Shown here in pieces: positions 1 to 9,341 of a DNA stretch of 64,000 nucleotides. A program made the translations under genes and the position numbers. The DNA is taken from assembly GCF_001997295.1 (NCBI RefSeq), contig NZ_CP019605.1, positions 1,984,001 through 2,048,000 of the forward strand, written 5' to 3'. Each line of letters opens with the position of its first letter. Within the stretch, counting starts at the first letter, position 1. This DNA is from Tessaracoccus flavus (GTDB lineage: Bacteria > Actinomycetota > Actinomycetes > Propionibacteriales > Propionibacteriaceae). The notes beneath the pieces were generated by a model. The model was not told where the DNA came from and searched no databases. It saw nothing but the letters and a program-made list of their open reading frames with translations.

Positions 1-2
1 AG

Positions 3-1286
<1,284 letters not shown>

Positions 1287-1336
1287 CTTTCGGCGAGGAC
1301 CGGCGGCCCACTGGCAGCTTCGCCTAGGGTTGCGGG

Positions 1337-1666
1337 ATGAGTCTGGGATACGAAGACGAGCAGCCCACGCGAGACGCCGTCGACGCCATGTCGGGGGAAG
1401 TGGCGCTGGAGTTCGGCGCCAACTGGTGCGGGTACTGCCGCGCAGCGAAACCGCACCTGGACGCCGCCCTCGACCGACGTCCGGGCGTGCGCCGCGTGAA
1501 GGTGGCCGACGGCAAGGGTCTGCCGCTCGGCCGCTCATTCGGGGTCAAGCTGTGGCCCACCCTGGTGCTGCTGCGCGACGGCCAGGAGGTCGGCCGCGTG
1601 GTGCGCCCCACCGATCGCTCCGACGTGACGGCCGCGCTGGACGCCGCCGGATTCTCGGGGTCCTAG
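1337..1666 (+). CDS. Thioredoxin family protein
   Basis: A 109-residue protein with a thioredoxin fold and the active-site motif WCGYC near residue 31, preceded by ALEFGAN and followed by a conserved cis-Pro-type segment (KLWPTLVLLRDGQEVG). It has no signal peptide, so a cytoplasmic disulfide reductase or redox partner is likely. It lies 50 bp downstream of treS on the same strand and its stop codon overlaps the stop of the convergent DUF421 gene by 4 bp. The CGYC motif differs from the CGPC of canonical thioredoxin, so the substrate may differ. Confidence 0.85.
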   Translation: MSLGYEDEQPTRDAVDAMSGEVALEFGANWCGYCRAAKPHLDAALDRRPGVRRVKVADGKGLPLGRSFGVKLWPTLVLLRDGQEVGRVVRPTDRSDVTAALDAAGFSGS

Positions 1667-2196
1667 CGGCCGGATTCCGGGTCGGAGTCCCACGACCCGA
1701 CGGTGGACAACGCCGTACCGTCGCCCAGGGAGTCCGATCCGACGACGGACAGGCTGCCGTCGGATTCCAGGCACACCGCCGCGAGCTGGTCCAGCCCTCC
1801 AAAGCCTGCGGCACGGATCGCCTGGAGCACTTCGGCCTCCGTCAGCCGCGCCGAGACCACGGCCTCCTCCAGAAGTTCGCCCCGTCTCACCAGCAGCGTG
1901 GGCTCGGCCCGCACCGCTGTTTGTCCCTTGACGAACCGTGACGTGATGAGGCTGACCACGACTTGCAGCCCGAGCAGCAGGGCGATGCCGGTGAGTCCTG
2001 TGGCGAGCGCCAGGTCGGAGGAGGTCAGGATCGTCGCCAGCATCGACCCCAGCGCGACTGTGACGACGAGATCGAACGCATTGAGCTTGGACAGCGCTCG
2101 CTTACCACTGATGCGGATCGCGACCACCGCCAGCAGGTAGGCGACGGGGCCGACCATCAGGACGCGCAGGATCGGATCAAGCGATGAGTACCACAT
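1663..2196 (-). CDS. DUF421 (YetF-like) membrane protein
   Basis: A 177-residue protein with three N-terminal hydrophobic segments (about residues 10-30, 40-60 and 62-85) containing RISGKRALSKLNAFDLVVTV, the signature of the DUF421/YetF family. A soluble C-terminal domain follows, with the conserved (L)VRRGELLEEAVVSARLTEAEV pattern and a typical ending on the meaning of each residue being exposed (SDGSLSVV). The molecular role of the family is not well established. It is convergent with the thioredoxin gene and 25 bp upstream of, and codirectional with, the SRPBCC gene. Confidence 0.85.
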   Translation of the reverse strand: MWYSSLDPILRVLMVGPVAYLLAVVAIRISGKRALSKLNAFDLVVTVALGSMLATILTSSDLALATGLTGIALLLGLQVVVSLITSRFVKGQTAVRAEPTLLVRRGELLEEAVVSARLTEAEVLQAIRAAGFGGLDQLAAVCLESDGSLSVVGSDSLGDGTALSTVGSWDSDPESGR

Positions 2197-2221
2197 GAGG
2201 ACCTCCAGGTGGGGCGACGGG

Positions 2222-2668
2222 TCAGGTGCCGTGAGGACGGGCGAGAAGTTGGCGCAGCACCCGGCGGTAACCCGCCCTCAGTACCGGGGTCGCCATCCAG
2301 TGCAGCGACCTCGGCCACCACGGCAGGTGCACGTCCTGATGCCAGGTGAGAGTCGAGCCTCCGTCCTCGGTGTCGCGACAGTCCACGCGGATCTGGCCCC
2401 GGATCGCGCAGCCTTCCTTGCGGAGCCGTGCGACAGCGCGTCCAGGGACCATCCCGATGTGCTCCACGACCATGGGGTCGTCGAACCCGAACCGCCCGAC
2501 GGCGGTGCGCGCCACGAAACTCGACCCGGGCCTCAGCTCACAGAACGCTCGCGCAGGGGTGATCGTCGTCAGCGGGATGACCTGGTTGTGGACGCGCAGG
2601 TCGAGCACTCGGCCCAGGGCCTCGTGGGCGGGGCACTGGGCCGGCAGCCTTACCGTGAAGCGGTTCAT
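2222..2668 (-). CDS. SRPBCC-fold protein
   Basis: About 148 residues beginning MNRFTVRLPAQCPAHEALGRVLD. The alternation of strands, the GSSFVARTAVGRFGFDDPM segment and the C-terminal helix after LPWWPRSLHWMATPVLR are typical of SRPBCC/polyketide-cyclase-like proteins, which bind small hydrophobic ligands. The ATG at 2668 is preferred to the one three codons upstream because an AGGGTGGG-like ribosome-binding sequence precedes it. It is the last core gene before the IS5 insertion boundary at 2784. The ligand is unknown. Confidence 0.7.
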   Translation of the reverse strand: MNRFTVRLPAQCPAHEALGRVLDLRVHNQVIPLTTITPARAFCELRPGSSFVARTAVGRFGFDDPMVVEHIGMVPGRAVARLRKEGCAIRGQIRVDCRDTEDGGSTLTWHQDVHLPWWPRSLHWMATPVLRAGYRRVLRQLLARPHGT

Positions 2669-2783
2669 GCCGCCCACCCTACGAGCCCCGGGATGAGTTC
2701 GCGCGGATTCGACCTGCCGTCGGCCGGGAGCTCCACCCGCGTCGGACTGGGAGGGTGCTGAACAATGCTGCCTCGGGCGAGGA

Positions 2784-2801
2784 CTAGGGCGTGTCTCCCA
2801 A
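2784..2801 (+). repeat. IS5 terminal inverted repeat, left copy, with CTAG target
   Basis: Eighteen bases that match the reverse complement of 14629-14646 exactly. The CTAG at 2784-2787 and the CTAG at 14643-14646 would be the duplicated or shared palindromic target. The right-hand CTAG also supplies the TAG stop codon of the ATP-grasp gene. Confidence 0.85.
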
Positions 2802-2832
2802 ATCCGCAGTCTGCGTCGGTAAGGGTGATCAC

Positions 2833-3730
2833 ATGTCGCGGTTGCAGACGCTCTCGGACGCCGAGTGGGACTTGATCGAGGACTTCATGCCGTCTTCGGA
2901 CGGGCGGCGGGGTCGTCGGTTCTCGGATCACCGGTTGGTGGTCGAGGGGATCATCTACCGCTACCGGACCGGCGTTGCGTGGCGGGACCTGCCTGCGGAG
3001 TTCGGTCCGTGGCAGACGGTGTGGAAGCGGCACCGCCGCTTCGCAGGCGACGGGACCTGGGACAAGGTCCTGACGGCCTTGTTGACCAGGGCAGACACCA
3101 TGGGCGTGATCGATTGGGATGTTGCAGTCGATTCGACCATCGCGCGTGCCCACCAGCACGCGACGAACACCAGGCGCCTCGCGGGGGGCTCCATCGAATT
3201 ACATGATGCAGATGCCCGAGCCGGTCGATCATGCGATCGGGCGATCGCGTGGCGGTCTGTCGACGAAGGTCCATCAGCTGTGCGACGGCAAGGGACGTCC
3301 CATGGTCATCGCCGTCGGGCCGGGGCAAGGCAGCGACTCGAAGATGTTCCCGCACCTGCTCGCTGCGGTTCGGGTCCCGCGCGACGGGGTGGGGCGGCCT
3401 CGCACCACCCCTGACGCGGTGTTGGCAGACAAGGCGTACTCCTCGCGAGTTCACCGCACCCTGCTGCGCAGTCGAGGGATCACGGCTGTGATCGCTGAAC
3501 CTCGGGACCAGCAGTCGAACCGGAAACGCCGTGGTTCGCGTGGCGGACGCCCGCCGCTGACCGATCCAGGCAGGTACGTCAAGCGGCACGTCATCGAGAA
3601 CAGCTTCGAGCGGTTCAAGCAGTGGCGGGGCCTGGCGACCAGATACGACAAGCTCGCCTCGACCTACCGCGCCGCTGTCCTGATGCGGGCGATCCTTCTA
3701 TGGCTCCCCGCCCTCACCGAGCGGCCGTGA
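2833..3730 (+). pseudogene. IS5-family transposase in two frames
   Basis: The N-terminal frame (from ATG 2833, MSRLQTLSDAEWDLIEDF) has the IS5-type helix-turn-helix with YRTGVAWRDLPAEFGPWQTV and the first catalytic Asp in DVAVDSTIARAHQHA. The second half, in the +1 frame, has DHAIGRSRGGLSTKVH, the second catalytic region VLADKAYSS and the C-terminal RHVIENSFERFKQWRGLATR (catalytic Glu). The frames meet at a run of six G at about 3184-3189. One fewer G would fuse them, so this is either a one-base indel or a frameshifting site of the kind used by some IS5-family elements. Confidence 0.85.
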
Positions 3731-3747
3731 CCACGGGCGTGGTTTCA

Positions 3748-3758
3748 CGCTCATGCCG
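3748..3758 (+). repeat. 11-bp direct repeat at insertion junction, left copy
   Basis: CGCTCATGCCG at 3748-3758 recurs exactly at 14583-14593. The left copy lies just after the IS5 transposase and the right copy lies just before the missing IS5 right end. Bases on either side of the repeat differ. This is the expected footprint of a 10.8-kb insertion into the IS5 tail, or of recombination at a short homology. Confidence 0.65.
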
Positions 3759-4043
3759 ATGGTCGGATGTCCCAAAACCGCCACGCGACGTCTGGAGCGA
3801 AGTCGGCCGGCCGACTCGGTACACTGTGATGAGTGTGCCGACGATGGTGAGCGAGACAATGCCCGATGGCTAAGAGAAGGCGAAACCTGAACGAGGTCGA
3901 TCCCACTTAATGGACGAGATCAAATGGTTCATATGTGGCTTGACCGAAAGTACCATTTTTCGAGACCTGATGGGCAGAATGGCGTTCTGGGAAATGATCC
4001 TGCTTCATGCCCGACGGGTCATTCTGAGGTCACCTCTTCCGAC

Positions 4044-4409
4044 ATGATCACCTTGCTTGTCTGGACTTCCAGCCGATTTCTCCGATTGCATCGTATGGAC
4101 CTGCGGGCCATCCAAGCGCTTCTGGTGGACCCGCGAGCCGACCCCTCCGGGGTGGCGCTTGGTGCGACCATGCTCGGCATCGTTCCGGTTTTCTTACTAG
4201 GATTGTTTGGATATTTCCTATTTCCTGACTCGGAGTCCTATTGGAGCACGGCCGGCGTTGCCGTGCATCTTCTCATGGGAACCTTCCTGTACTGCGCAGC
4301 GAAGCACTTGCTCGTCAGGCTTGTACACATGTCCAATCGAGTTACATGGATAGACGATGGCCTGTCGCTTCTGTTGTCAGCCGCCTGGGCTCTCAGGCTG
4401 TTCTTGTGA
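4044..4409 (+). CDS. Hypothetical membrane protein
   Basis: About 121 residues from ATG 4044 (MITLLVWTSSRFLRLHRMDL). It has hydrophobic segments around residues 38-60 (GATMLGIVPVFLLGLFGYFL) and 70-95 and a short one near the C-terminus. I do not recognise the family. The frame is open further upstream to 3924, but the N-terminal extension is polar and unlike the rest. The TGA stop overlaps the GTG start of the next membrane protein gene, implying translational coupling. Base composition upstream (3759-4040) is noticeably lower in GC than the core, consistent with transfer. Confidence 0.55.
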   Translation: MITLLVWTSSRFLRLHRMDLRAIQALLVDPRADPSGVALGATMLGIVPVFLLGLFGYFLFPDSESYWSTAGVAVHLLMGTFLYCAAKHLLVRLVHMSNRVTWIDDGLSLLLSAAWALRLFL

Positions 4410-5074
4410 ACGGGCGTGATGAAGACGTCTTCAAGCAGCCGGATGGGCATGCTGCACGGCGTGCTGCACGGGATTCTGACGGACCGGTCTACGACGAGCT
4501 CGACGGCCCGGTGTTGCGGCCAGAGCCGGTGGGGCTGAGTGGTCTTTGGCGGCGACGGATTGCCCAGGGACTGGTCTGGGTGGGGCGCGCGGTCATGGTG
4601 GCCTGGCCGCTGGGTTTTGTTGTGACGCGGCTCACCTCGGGCATCTGGATGTCGGCCTCGTCCGAGGACGGGCTCCCGGTCCACCCGATCACAGACGTGA
4701 TGATGGGCTTGTCCTTCATCTTCGCGATGGGCGTACCCGTGTTTCTGTTGCCCGTCGCATCTGGAGTGTGGCTATACCCACGAGGCGACGGAACGGTACG
4801 CGTGCCGACCGTCCTTGGCACGCGAGTCTTGGAGGCTGACAGCGTGAGCACCCGCCCGCTCTTTGAACTGCCCGGACGTGGGTGGGGAATCACGGTCACG
4901 CTGGTTCGCGATCGTACTAGCCGATGGTTTCTGATGGCCGACTCGGGTCTCTGGCACGACGAGGAGGGCAGCATCGTGTTGGGCATGCTGGCGATCCTGG
5001 CGTGGAGCGCGGTGACGGTCCTGGTGTGGGCTGTGTTGATTGAACTCACCTTCCTGGGGACCCCAAGTCACTAA
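4406..5074 (+). CDS. Hypothetical membrane protein, coupled to previous gene
   Basis: A 222-residue protein read from GTG 4406 (VNGRDEDVFKQPDGHAARRA), whose GTGA overlaps the upstream stop by 4 bp. It has four predicted hydrophobic segments: about residues 65-85 (AVMVAWPLGFVVTRL), 95-125, 125-140 and a C-terminal one (GMLAILAWSAVTVLVWAVLI). Family unknown. The TAA stop at 5072-5074 lies inside the CTAA that flanks the IS1380 copy, so the element inserted exactly at the gene end without changing the protein. Confidence 0.6.
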   Translation: MNGRDEDVFKQPDGHAARRAARDSDGPVYDELDGPVLRPEPVGLSGLWRRRIAQGLVWVGRAVMVAWPLGFVVTRLTSGIWMSASSEDGLPVHPITDVMMGLSFIFAMGVPVFLLPVASGVWLYPRGDGTVRVPTVLGTRVLEADSVSTRPLFELPGRGWGITVTLVRDRTSRWFLMADSGLWHDEEGSIVLGMLAILAWSAVTVLVWAVLIELTFLGTPSH

Positions 5075-6740
5075 CCTCGATCGTTCATGGCGGAGTGAGC
5101 GACGCGTGCTGCAGATAGGCCGGAGTGCCTTCTGACTACGGGATACTTGGACATGCGACTGTTCAAAACCCCTGAAGCGGAAGGCACTCCGTAGGTGAAG
5201 CGTACTTCGTGGTCCACCGGTATGTCCGTGACCGGCGATGGCGGCGCGGTGATCGCCCACGCCGGCAGCATCGGACTCAGGATGCTGGCCGAGAACACCG
5301 GCCTGACCGGAGCCCTATCGACGGCGATGGCCCGGCGTTCGTTCATCCCCTCGGTGCATGACCGCGGCCAGGTACTGACCGATGTCGCGGTGATGCTCGC
5401 CGACGGCGGGGAGGCGATCTCCGACATCGACGTGCTGCGCCACCAGGGGCAGGTGCTGGGGCCGGTCGCGTCTGCTCCGACGGTGTGGCGTGCGTTGGAC
5501 GAGGTCACCGACGCCAGGCGCAGGAAGATCCAGGCGGCCCGGGCCCGCGTCCGTCGCCACGTCTGGGCCCAACTGACAGCCGCTGGCGGTGTCCCGGCCT
5601 CGAAGGTCGCCGGGACCGATCTCGGAGAGACGATCGTGTTGGATGTCGATGCCACGATCGTGGTGACGCATTCGGAGAAGGAGTTGGCGTCGCCGACGTT
5701 TAAGAGGACGTTCGGGTATCACCCGATCGGTGTGTGGTGCGACAACACGGGCGAGTTCCTCGCCGCCGCGCTGCGGACAGGCCGGGCCGGGTCGAACACG
5801 GCCGTCGATCACATTCAGGTCCTGGGCGAGGCGATCACCCAGATCCCGATGCCGTATCGACGCAACCTGTTGATCCGCTGCGACGGTGCCGGCGCCTCTC
5901 ACCAGTTGCTGGACTGGCTCCATGCGCAAGGCCAAGTCAGAGGCAGGACGCTGCACTACAGCGTGGGGTTCACGATCGGCGAGAAGGTGCGTGCCGCGAT
6001 CACCGAACTTCCCGCAGGCTTGTGGTCCCCCGCGCTCACCGCTGAGGGTGAGGTCCGAGAAGGCGGGGACGTCGCCGAACTGACCGGACTGCTGGACCTG
6101 ACCAGTTGGCCGGCCGGGATGAGGGTGATCCTGCGCCGCGAACGCCCCCATCCCGGGGCTCAACTGTCGCTGTTCGAAGTCCACGACGGGTGGCGGTATC
6201 AAGCGTTTGCCACCAACACCACGAGCGGCACTCTGCAGTTCCTGGAGGCCCGGCATCGGGCGCATGCCCGGGTCGAGGACCGGATCCGTCACGCCAAGGA
6301 TTCTGGGCTGGGACGTTTCCCGTCTCGCGAGTTCGCCATCAACCAGACCTGGCTTGCACTGACGATGATCGCCGCCGATCTGGTGGCCTGGCTCAAGATG
6401 CTCGCCCTCGACGGCGACCTCGCCAAAGCCGAACCAAAGGCACTCAGGTATCGGCTGCTGCACGTCCCGGCAAGACTCGTTCACGGCGCCCGACGGCGAC
6501 GACTGCGTCTACCCAAGACCTGGCCCTGGGTCGAGCACCTGGTGGCCGCGTTCGCCCGGATCGCCGCGATCCCACCACCGCACTGACCCCAGCCCGTCCG
6601 CACCAAGCCGAGGAAACCTGGAGAACCGCCCACCGGCAGCGTCAGCCGGCCAACAGTCACGCCCTCACCCGGCCCAGTGTTCAGATCGGGCGCCGACAGC
6701 CCAGCTGGCAGCTCTCAAGCCGCCTCATGAAAGAGGGAGG
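5075..6740 (+). mobile_element. IS1380-family element, copy A
   Basis: A 1666-bp element identical to 9342-11007 as far as can be read. The ends are imperfect inverted repeats: the left begins CCTCGATCGTTCATGGCGG and the right, reverse-complemented, begins CCTCCCTCTTTCATGAGGCGG. The sequence CTAA flanks it on both sides (5071-5074 and 6741-6744), the 4-bp duplication expected for this family. It contains one transposase gene. Confidence 0.88.
5195..6586 (+). CDS. IS1380-family transposase, copy A
   Basis: A 463-residue DDE transposase starting at GTG 5195 (VKRTSWSTGMSVTGDGGAV). Features typical of IS1380 transposases are visible: an N-terminal helical domain with DVAVMLADGGEAISDIDVL, the first catalytic Asp in IVLDVDATIV, the second in LIRCDGAGASHQLL, and the C-terminal RVEDRIRHAKDSGLGRFPS segment with the catalytic Glu. 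The gene is full length and identical to the copy at 9462-10853, which indicates recent activity. Confidence 0.92.
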   Translation: MKRTSWSTGMSVTGDGGAVIAHAGSIGLRMLAENTGLTGALSTAMARRSFIPSVHDRGQVLTDVAVMLADGGEAISDIDVLRHQGQVLGPVASAPTVWRALDEVTDARRRKIQAARARVRRHVWAQLTAAGGVPASKVAGTDLGETIVLDVDATIVVTHSEKELASPTFKRTFGYHPIGVWCDNTGEFLAAALRTGRAGSNTAVDHIQVLGEAITQIPMPYRRNLLIRCDGAGASHQLLDWLHAQGQVRGRTLHYSVGFTIGEKVRAAITELPAGLWSPALTAEGEVREGGDVAELTGLLDLTSWPAGMRVILRRERPHPGAQLSLFEVHDGWRYQAFATNTTSGTLQFLEARHRAHARVEDRIRHAKDSGLGRFPSREFAINQTWLALTMIAADLVAWLKMLALDGDLAKAEPKALRYRLLHVPARLVHGARRRRLRLPKTWPWVEHLVAAFARIAAIPPPH

Positions 6741-6744
6741 CTAA

Positions 6745-7140
6745 CGGAAGCATCGGCGCTGTGCGCGATGAGGTTGAACCACTGGATCGACCCGTGCTTG
6801 TGAGCGTTGCCCGACTGAATAGTGGCAATGGTCGACTTGAGAGACTTCTCTTGTCCGTAGGACTGCACGACGTGCTTGAATACATCGCTCAAACTGGCCG
6901 GTGGCGGGGGTCGGGCCGCCCTCGAAATGGACCTTGATGGTCGCCTCCAATGGCCCAGAACTCCTGAGCGTGTCGCCAGCCGCAAACGGGTTGATCTTCA
7001 GACGGGGAATCGGCTGATGGCCTGGTCGTAGCTGGTCTGGGCGTCGGTGAGAGCGAGCCGACTGTAGATCTTCCCTCTGACATCCCCACAACAGTCAATC
7101 ATCCGGAGGATCCAGATCGTACGGACATCGCCGATGTGCC
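6745..7140 (-). pseudogene. Degraded hypothetical gene truncated by IS1380
   Basis: Coding-like protein sequence is spread over more than one minus-strand frame: VRGKIYSRLALTDAQTSYDQ and LKINPFAAGDTLRSSGPLEA in the upstream part, then LSDVFKHVVQSYGQEKSLKS and AHKHGSIQWFNLIAHSADAS near 6745. Joining them needs at least two frameshifts, and the 3' end is cut by IS1380 copy A. The residues look like a real ancestral protein but I do not recognise the family. Codon pattern and lower GC resemble the neighbouring cargo rather than the core. Confidence 0.5.
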
Positions 7141-7344
7141 CCCATTGCGGCTGGTGACAGCACCGTTACCAACACGTTTCGCGTGAGTTCAGGCGGACTG
7201 AAGCTATTTCGCCGATCCCACCACTCCCAACGTCGACATCGGAAGAAGCCTGCCAACTACTTGACGCGGGACATGCGGTCCCCTGTCCGCCGCAACGGTT
7301 GAGGTCCGCAGCCGGTATGAACCTGACTGCGGACCTCTGTCGTA

Positions 7345-7764
7345 TCACGGTCGGGGGTGATCCATACTGAATACCCCGTCCTGGTTGACGAGCCCGCCTA
7401 CTTCCGACCAATTCCTGGACCCGAGCACAATCGGGCACACAACGTAGGCCAGCAGGGCGGCCGGCGCTCGGAACGGTGCCACTTCGTCTTCGTCTTCGTC
7501 GTAGCGTGTTGGATAGACCAGCACGAGCTGCTCACTGGTCGTCATGGTCACGTGGTCGGCGAGGAGCACCCCTTGCGCAAAGGTTGGCAGTTCCGACGCA
7601 AGTGTGGCGGCGTCGAGGTGCCGGTTGGCGGGATCGTTTACCGTTTCAACGTTGGTTCCCTCACGCCCTGCCACTTCATCCACTCTGTGCCATGCGTCGT
7701 CATCGGAGAAGTCGGTGCGGACCAGGAACAAGATCTCGCTGTTGGGTCCGGTCAGTGGAATCAT
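7345..7764 (-). CDS. DUF6924-like protein, candidate immunity partner of the nuclease
   Basis: A 139-residue cytoplasmic protein with no signal peptide. The opening EILFLVRTDFSDDDAWHRV, the central VNDPANRH and ALLAYV... SRNWSEVGGLVNQDGVFSMD pattern recall DUF6924 proteins of actinobacteria; the match is from memory and not tested. It starts 2 bp after the stop of the secreted NucA/NucB-type nuclease gene, so the two are cotranscribed. A small cytoplasmic protein directly downstream of a secreted nuclease gene is the usual place for an immunity protein; that role is inferred from context only. Confidence 0.65.
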   Translation of the reverse strand: MIPLTGPNSEILFLVRTDFSDDDAWHRVDEVAGREGTNVETVNDPANRHLDAATLASELPTFAQGVLLADHVTMTTSEQLVLVYPTRYDEDEDEVAPFRAPAALLAYVVCPIVLGSRNWSEVGGLVNQDGVFSMDHPRP

Positions 7765-7766
7765 GT

Positions 7767-9137
7767 CTACACTTGGCTCCAGCCGACGGCGAATTTGTCG
7801 CCGTTGCGGATGCGTTGGTTCATGTAGCCGCTGTTCAATGCTCCGCCTTGGAATGACCCTTCACCTGGCGGCGTCATGCAACGGCTGAACCCGAGCGGGC
7901 CAGTGCGCTGTGGGTCGGAGAGATTGCAGTACCAGAATGTGCGGGCCTCTTTCGTGTTAGCTGCCCCGCCCTCCAATGTCGAAGCAAACGGGAACTCGTC
8001 ACATTCGTATCCGCCGGGTGGTCGGATCAAGCTGCGCGGGCAGGCAGCGTTCCGGTTGGCGTCCCTGATCGTGACGGAGTTGGTTCGGGTCAGGTACTTG
8101 CCGGAGCCGATCTTCCCAGGAAGCCCGGAGTTCATCGCGTCAGACATATGGATAGCTGTGGTGTACATTGGTCCGCCGTTCTCGGGGGTCCTCCCGTCGA
8201 AAAGCACTGTGCCCGTTATCCCCCCGAACACGCACCCGGGGGCCTTCAGGTTGCCAATGGGCTCAGTGTCACAATCCCACAGCACTCCGCGGGACTGCCG
8301 GAAGACGGTCTTGTTCCACAAGAAGAATGGGAAGTTCACGGCAGCCGTGATTTCCAACTTCAGTGAAGTCCCTGCGATGCGTCGAGCGTTGACACCCGGA
8401 GAGTTGACACTCATCGTCGCGGACGAGGTGTACAAGCTGGAGCCTGACTTTGTGGTCGCACTGTTGACTACGGAGCATCCCGTGCATGTATCGGTGGTGA
8501 GCTTGATGCTGGCGATGCTGCCGTGTGCCCCTTGGCGCGGGCCGACCTTCGCTTCAGATGCTGTCGTGACACTTAGTGACTGTGGGTCCAGTTGGACCGC
8601 CTGGTAGAAGTCGATCGGGATGCGCCCCTCGATAGACAGGGTGGCCGGGCGGTAGAACGTCACAGTCGACTTTGCGTGGTAGCAAGCGTAGAAACGGCTG
8701 AATGCAACCCAGCTTGTGCCGTTGGGAGCCATTGTCCGGCAGTTGGAGATGATCGTGGCGTTGCGCGTAGCGATGGGGGTTTCTTCTTCGACCCCCCAGC
8801 ACAGTGTGTTGGCGGAGACCTTCTTCTCTGCGATGAGTTGGCGGACCTGTGCGCAGTCGCCAGGTAGCTGCGCAGATGCTCGGGATGTCGTGCTGGTGGC
8901 GGGTTCCACGGCAGGGAGAAGGGTGGGCTTGGTGGTGTCGGTGGTTCCGTCGAGGTCGGTGAAGTACGTTTCTGTTGTGGGGGGAGTCAGTGACGCAGGG
9001 GCCACCGGCTCTGCAGCGGGAACGGAATAGTTCTCGTCTAAGGTGTTCTCGTCTAAGGTGTCAGCGTGCGCTGACATAGGACTGAGCATCGCACCGGCAA
9101 TGAGGCCAACGAAGATAAGTTGAAGCCACCTTTTCAT
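7767..9137 (-). CDS. Secreted protein with C-terminal NucA/NucB-type deoxyribonuclease domain
   Basis: A 456-residue protein with a clear Sec signal peptide (MKRWLQLIFVGLIAGAMLSP, cleavage after AHA near residue 26). A long beta-rich middle region with several Cys pairs follows. The last ~130 residues match the NucA/NucB pattern: RNAACP, then YECDEFPFASTLEGGA (catalytic DE and EGG) and, near the end, LNSGYMNQRIRNGDKF. NucA/NucB enzymes are secreted or cell-surface DNases. A GAAAGAG ribosome-binding sequence precedes the ATG. Low GC compared with the core and location between two IS1380 copies mark it as transposon cargo. Possible roles are an antibacterial toxin or extracellular DNA digestion. 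Confidence 0.8.
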   Translation of the reverse strand: MKRWLQLIFVGLIAGAMLSPMSAHADTLDENTLDENYSVPAAEPVAPASLTPPTTETYFTDLDGTTDTTKPTLLPAVEPATSTTSRASAQLPGDCAQVRQLIAEKKVSANTLCWGVEEETPIATRNATIISNCRTMAPNGTSWVAFSRFYACYHAKSTVTFYRPATLSIEGRIPIDFYQAVQLDPQSLSVTTASEAKVGPRQGAHGSIASIKLTTDTCTGCSVVNSATTKSGSSLYTSSATMSVNSPGVNARRIAGTSLKLEITAAVNFPFFLWNKTVFRQSRGVLWDCDTEPIGNLKAPGCVFGGITGTVLFDGRTPENGGPMYTTAIHMSDAMNSGLPGKIGSGKYLTRTNSVTIRDANRNAACPRSLIRPPGGYECDEFPFASTLEGGAANTKEARTFWYCNLSDPQRTGPLGFSRCMTPPGEGSFQGGALNSGYMNQRIRNGDKFAVGWSQV

Positions 9138-9249
9138 TTGGGTCTCTTTCGTGTGATGGTGTGGGGAATTGGGACACTACACGTCACGTTGTTCGTCCAT
9201 GGGTCGCCCGGACAAATCGACAACTTTGGAGGATTCTAGCTAGATATAA

Positions 9250-9341
9250 ACGCCGCTGAACGCCGGCATCGACACCAGCGTCATCGCACTCTGGCTCGGC
9301 CACGAAATCGTCGAAACCACGCAGATCCTTGTTGGCCTTAG
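9250..9341 (+). pseudogene. Tyrosine recombinase C-terminal fragment, cut by IS1380
   Basis: A short frame encodes PLNAGIDTSVIALWLGHEIV and then ETTQILV, which is the conserved C-terminal catalytic region of phage/ICE tyrosine integrases (the LGH of the active site). It ends at the left end of IS1380 copy B and lacks the catalytic Tyr. It shows that an integrase-bearing element once lay here. Confidence 0.7.

Larger units (their letters stand above)
2784..3758 (+). mobile_element. IS5-family element, left end plus transposase (right end displaced)
   Basis: The left end is the sequence at 2784-2801, CTAG followed by the inverted repeat GGCGTGTCTCCCAA. The transposase gene follows. No matching right inverted repeat lies after the transposase; the exact reverse complement of the left 18 bp is found instead at 14629-14646. 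The element is therefore read as split, with its 3' tail continuing at 14594 after a large insertion. Both outer flanks carry the CTAG target typical of many IS5-family members. Confidence 0.8.

Noticed and set aside
2833-3730. Programmed frameshifting in the IS5 transposase as an established fact
   Set aside because: The six-G run permits it, but a one-base indel explains the same sequence. I cannot decide without other copies.
5315-6484. 389-residue minus-strand frame inside IS1380
   Set aside because: It is the antisense shadow of the transposase and occurs identically in both copies; its composition is not protein-like.
9338-9341. Perfect target duplication for IS1380 copy B alone
   Set aside because: The left flank is TTAG and the right CTAA, so the direct repeat expected for a single insertion is absent.
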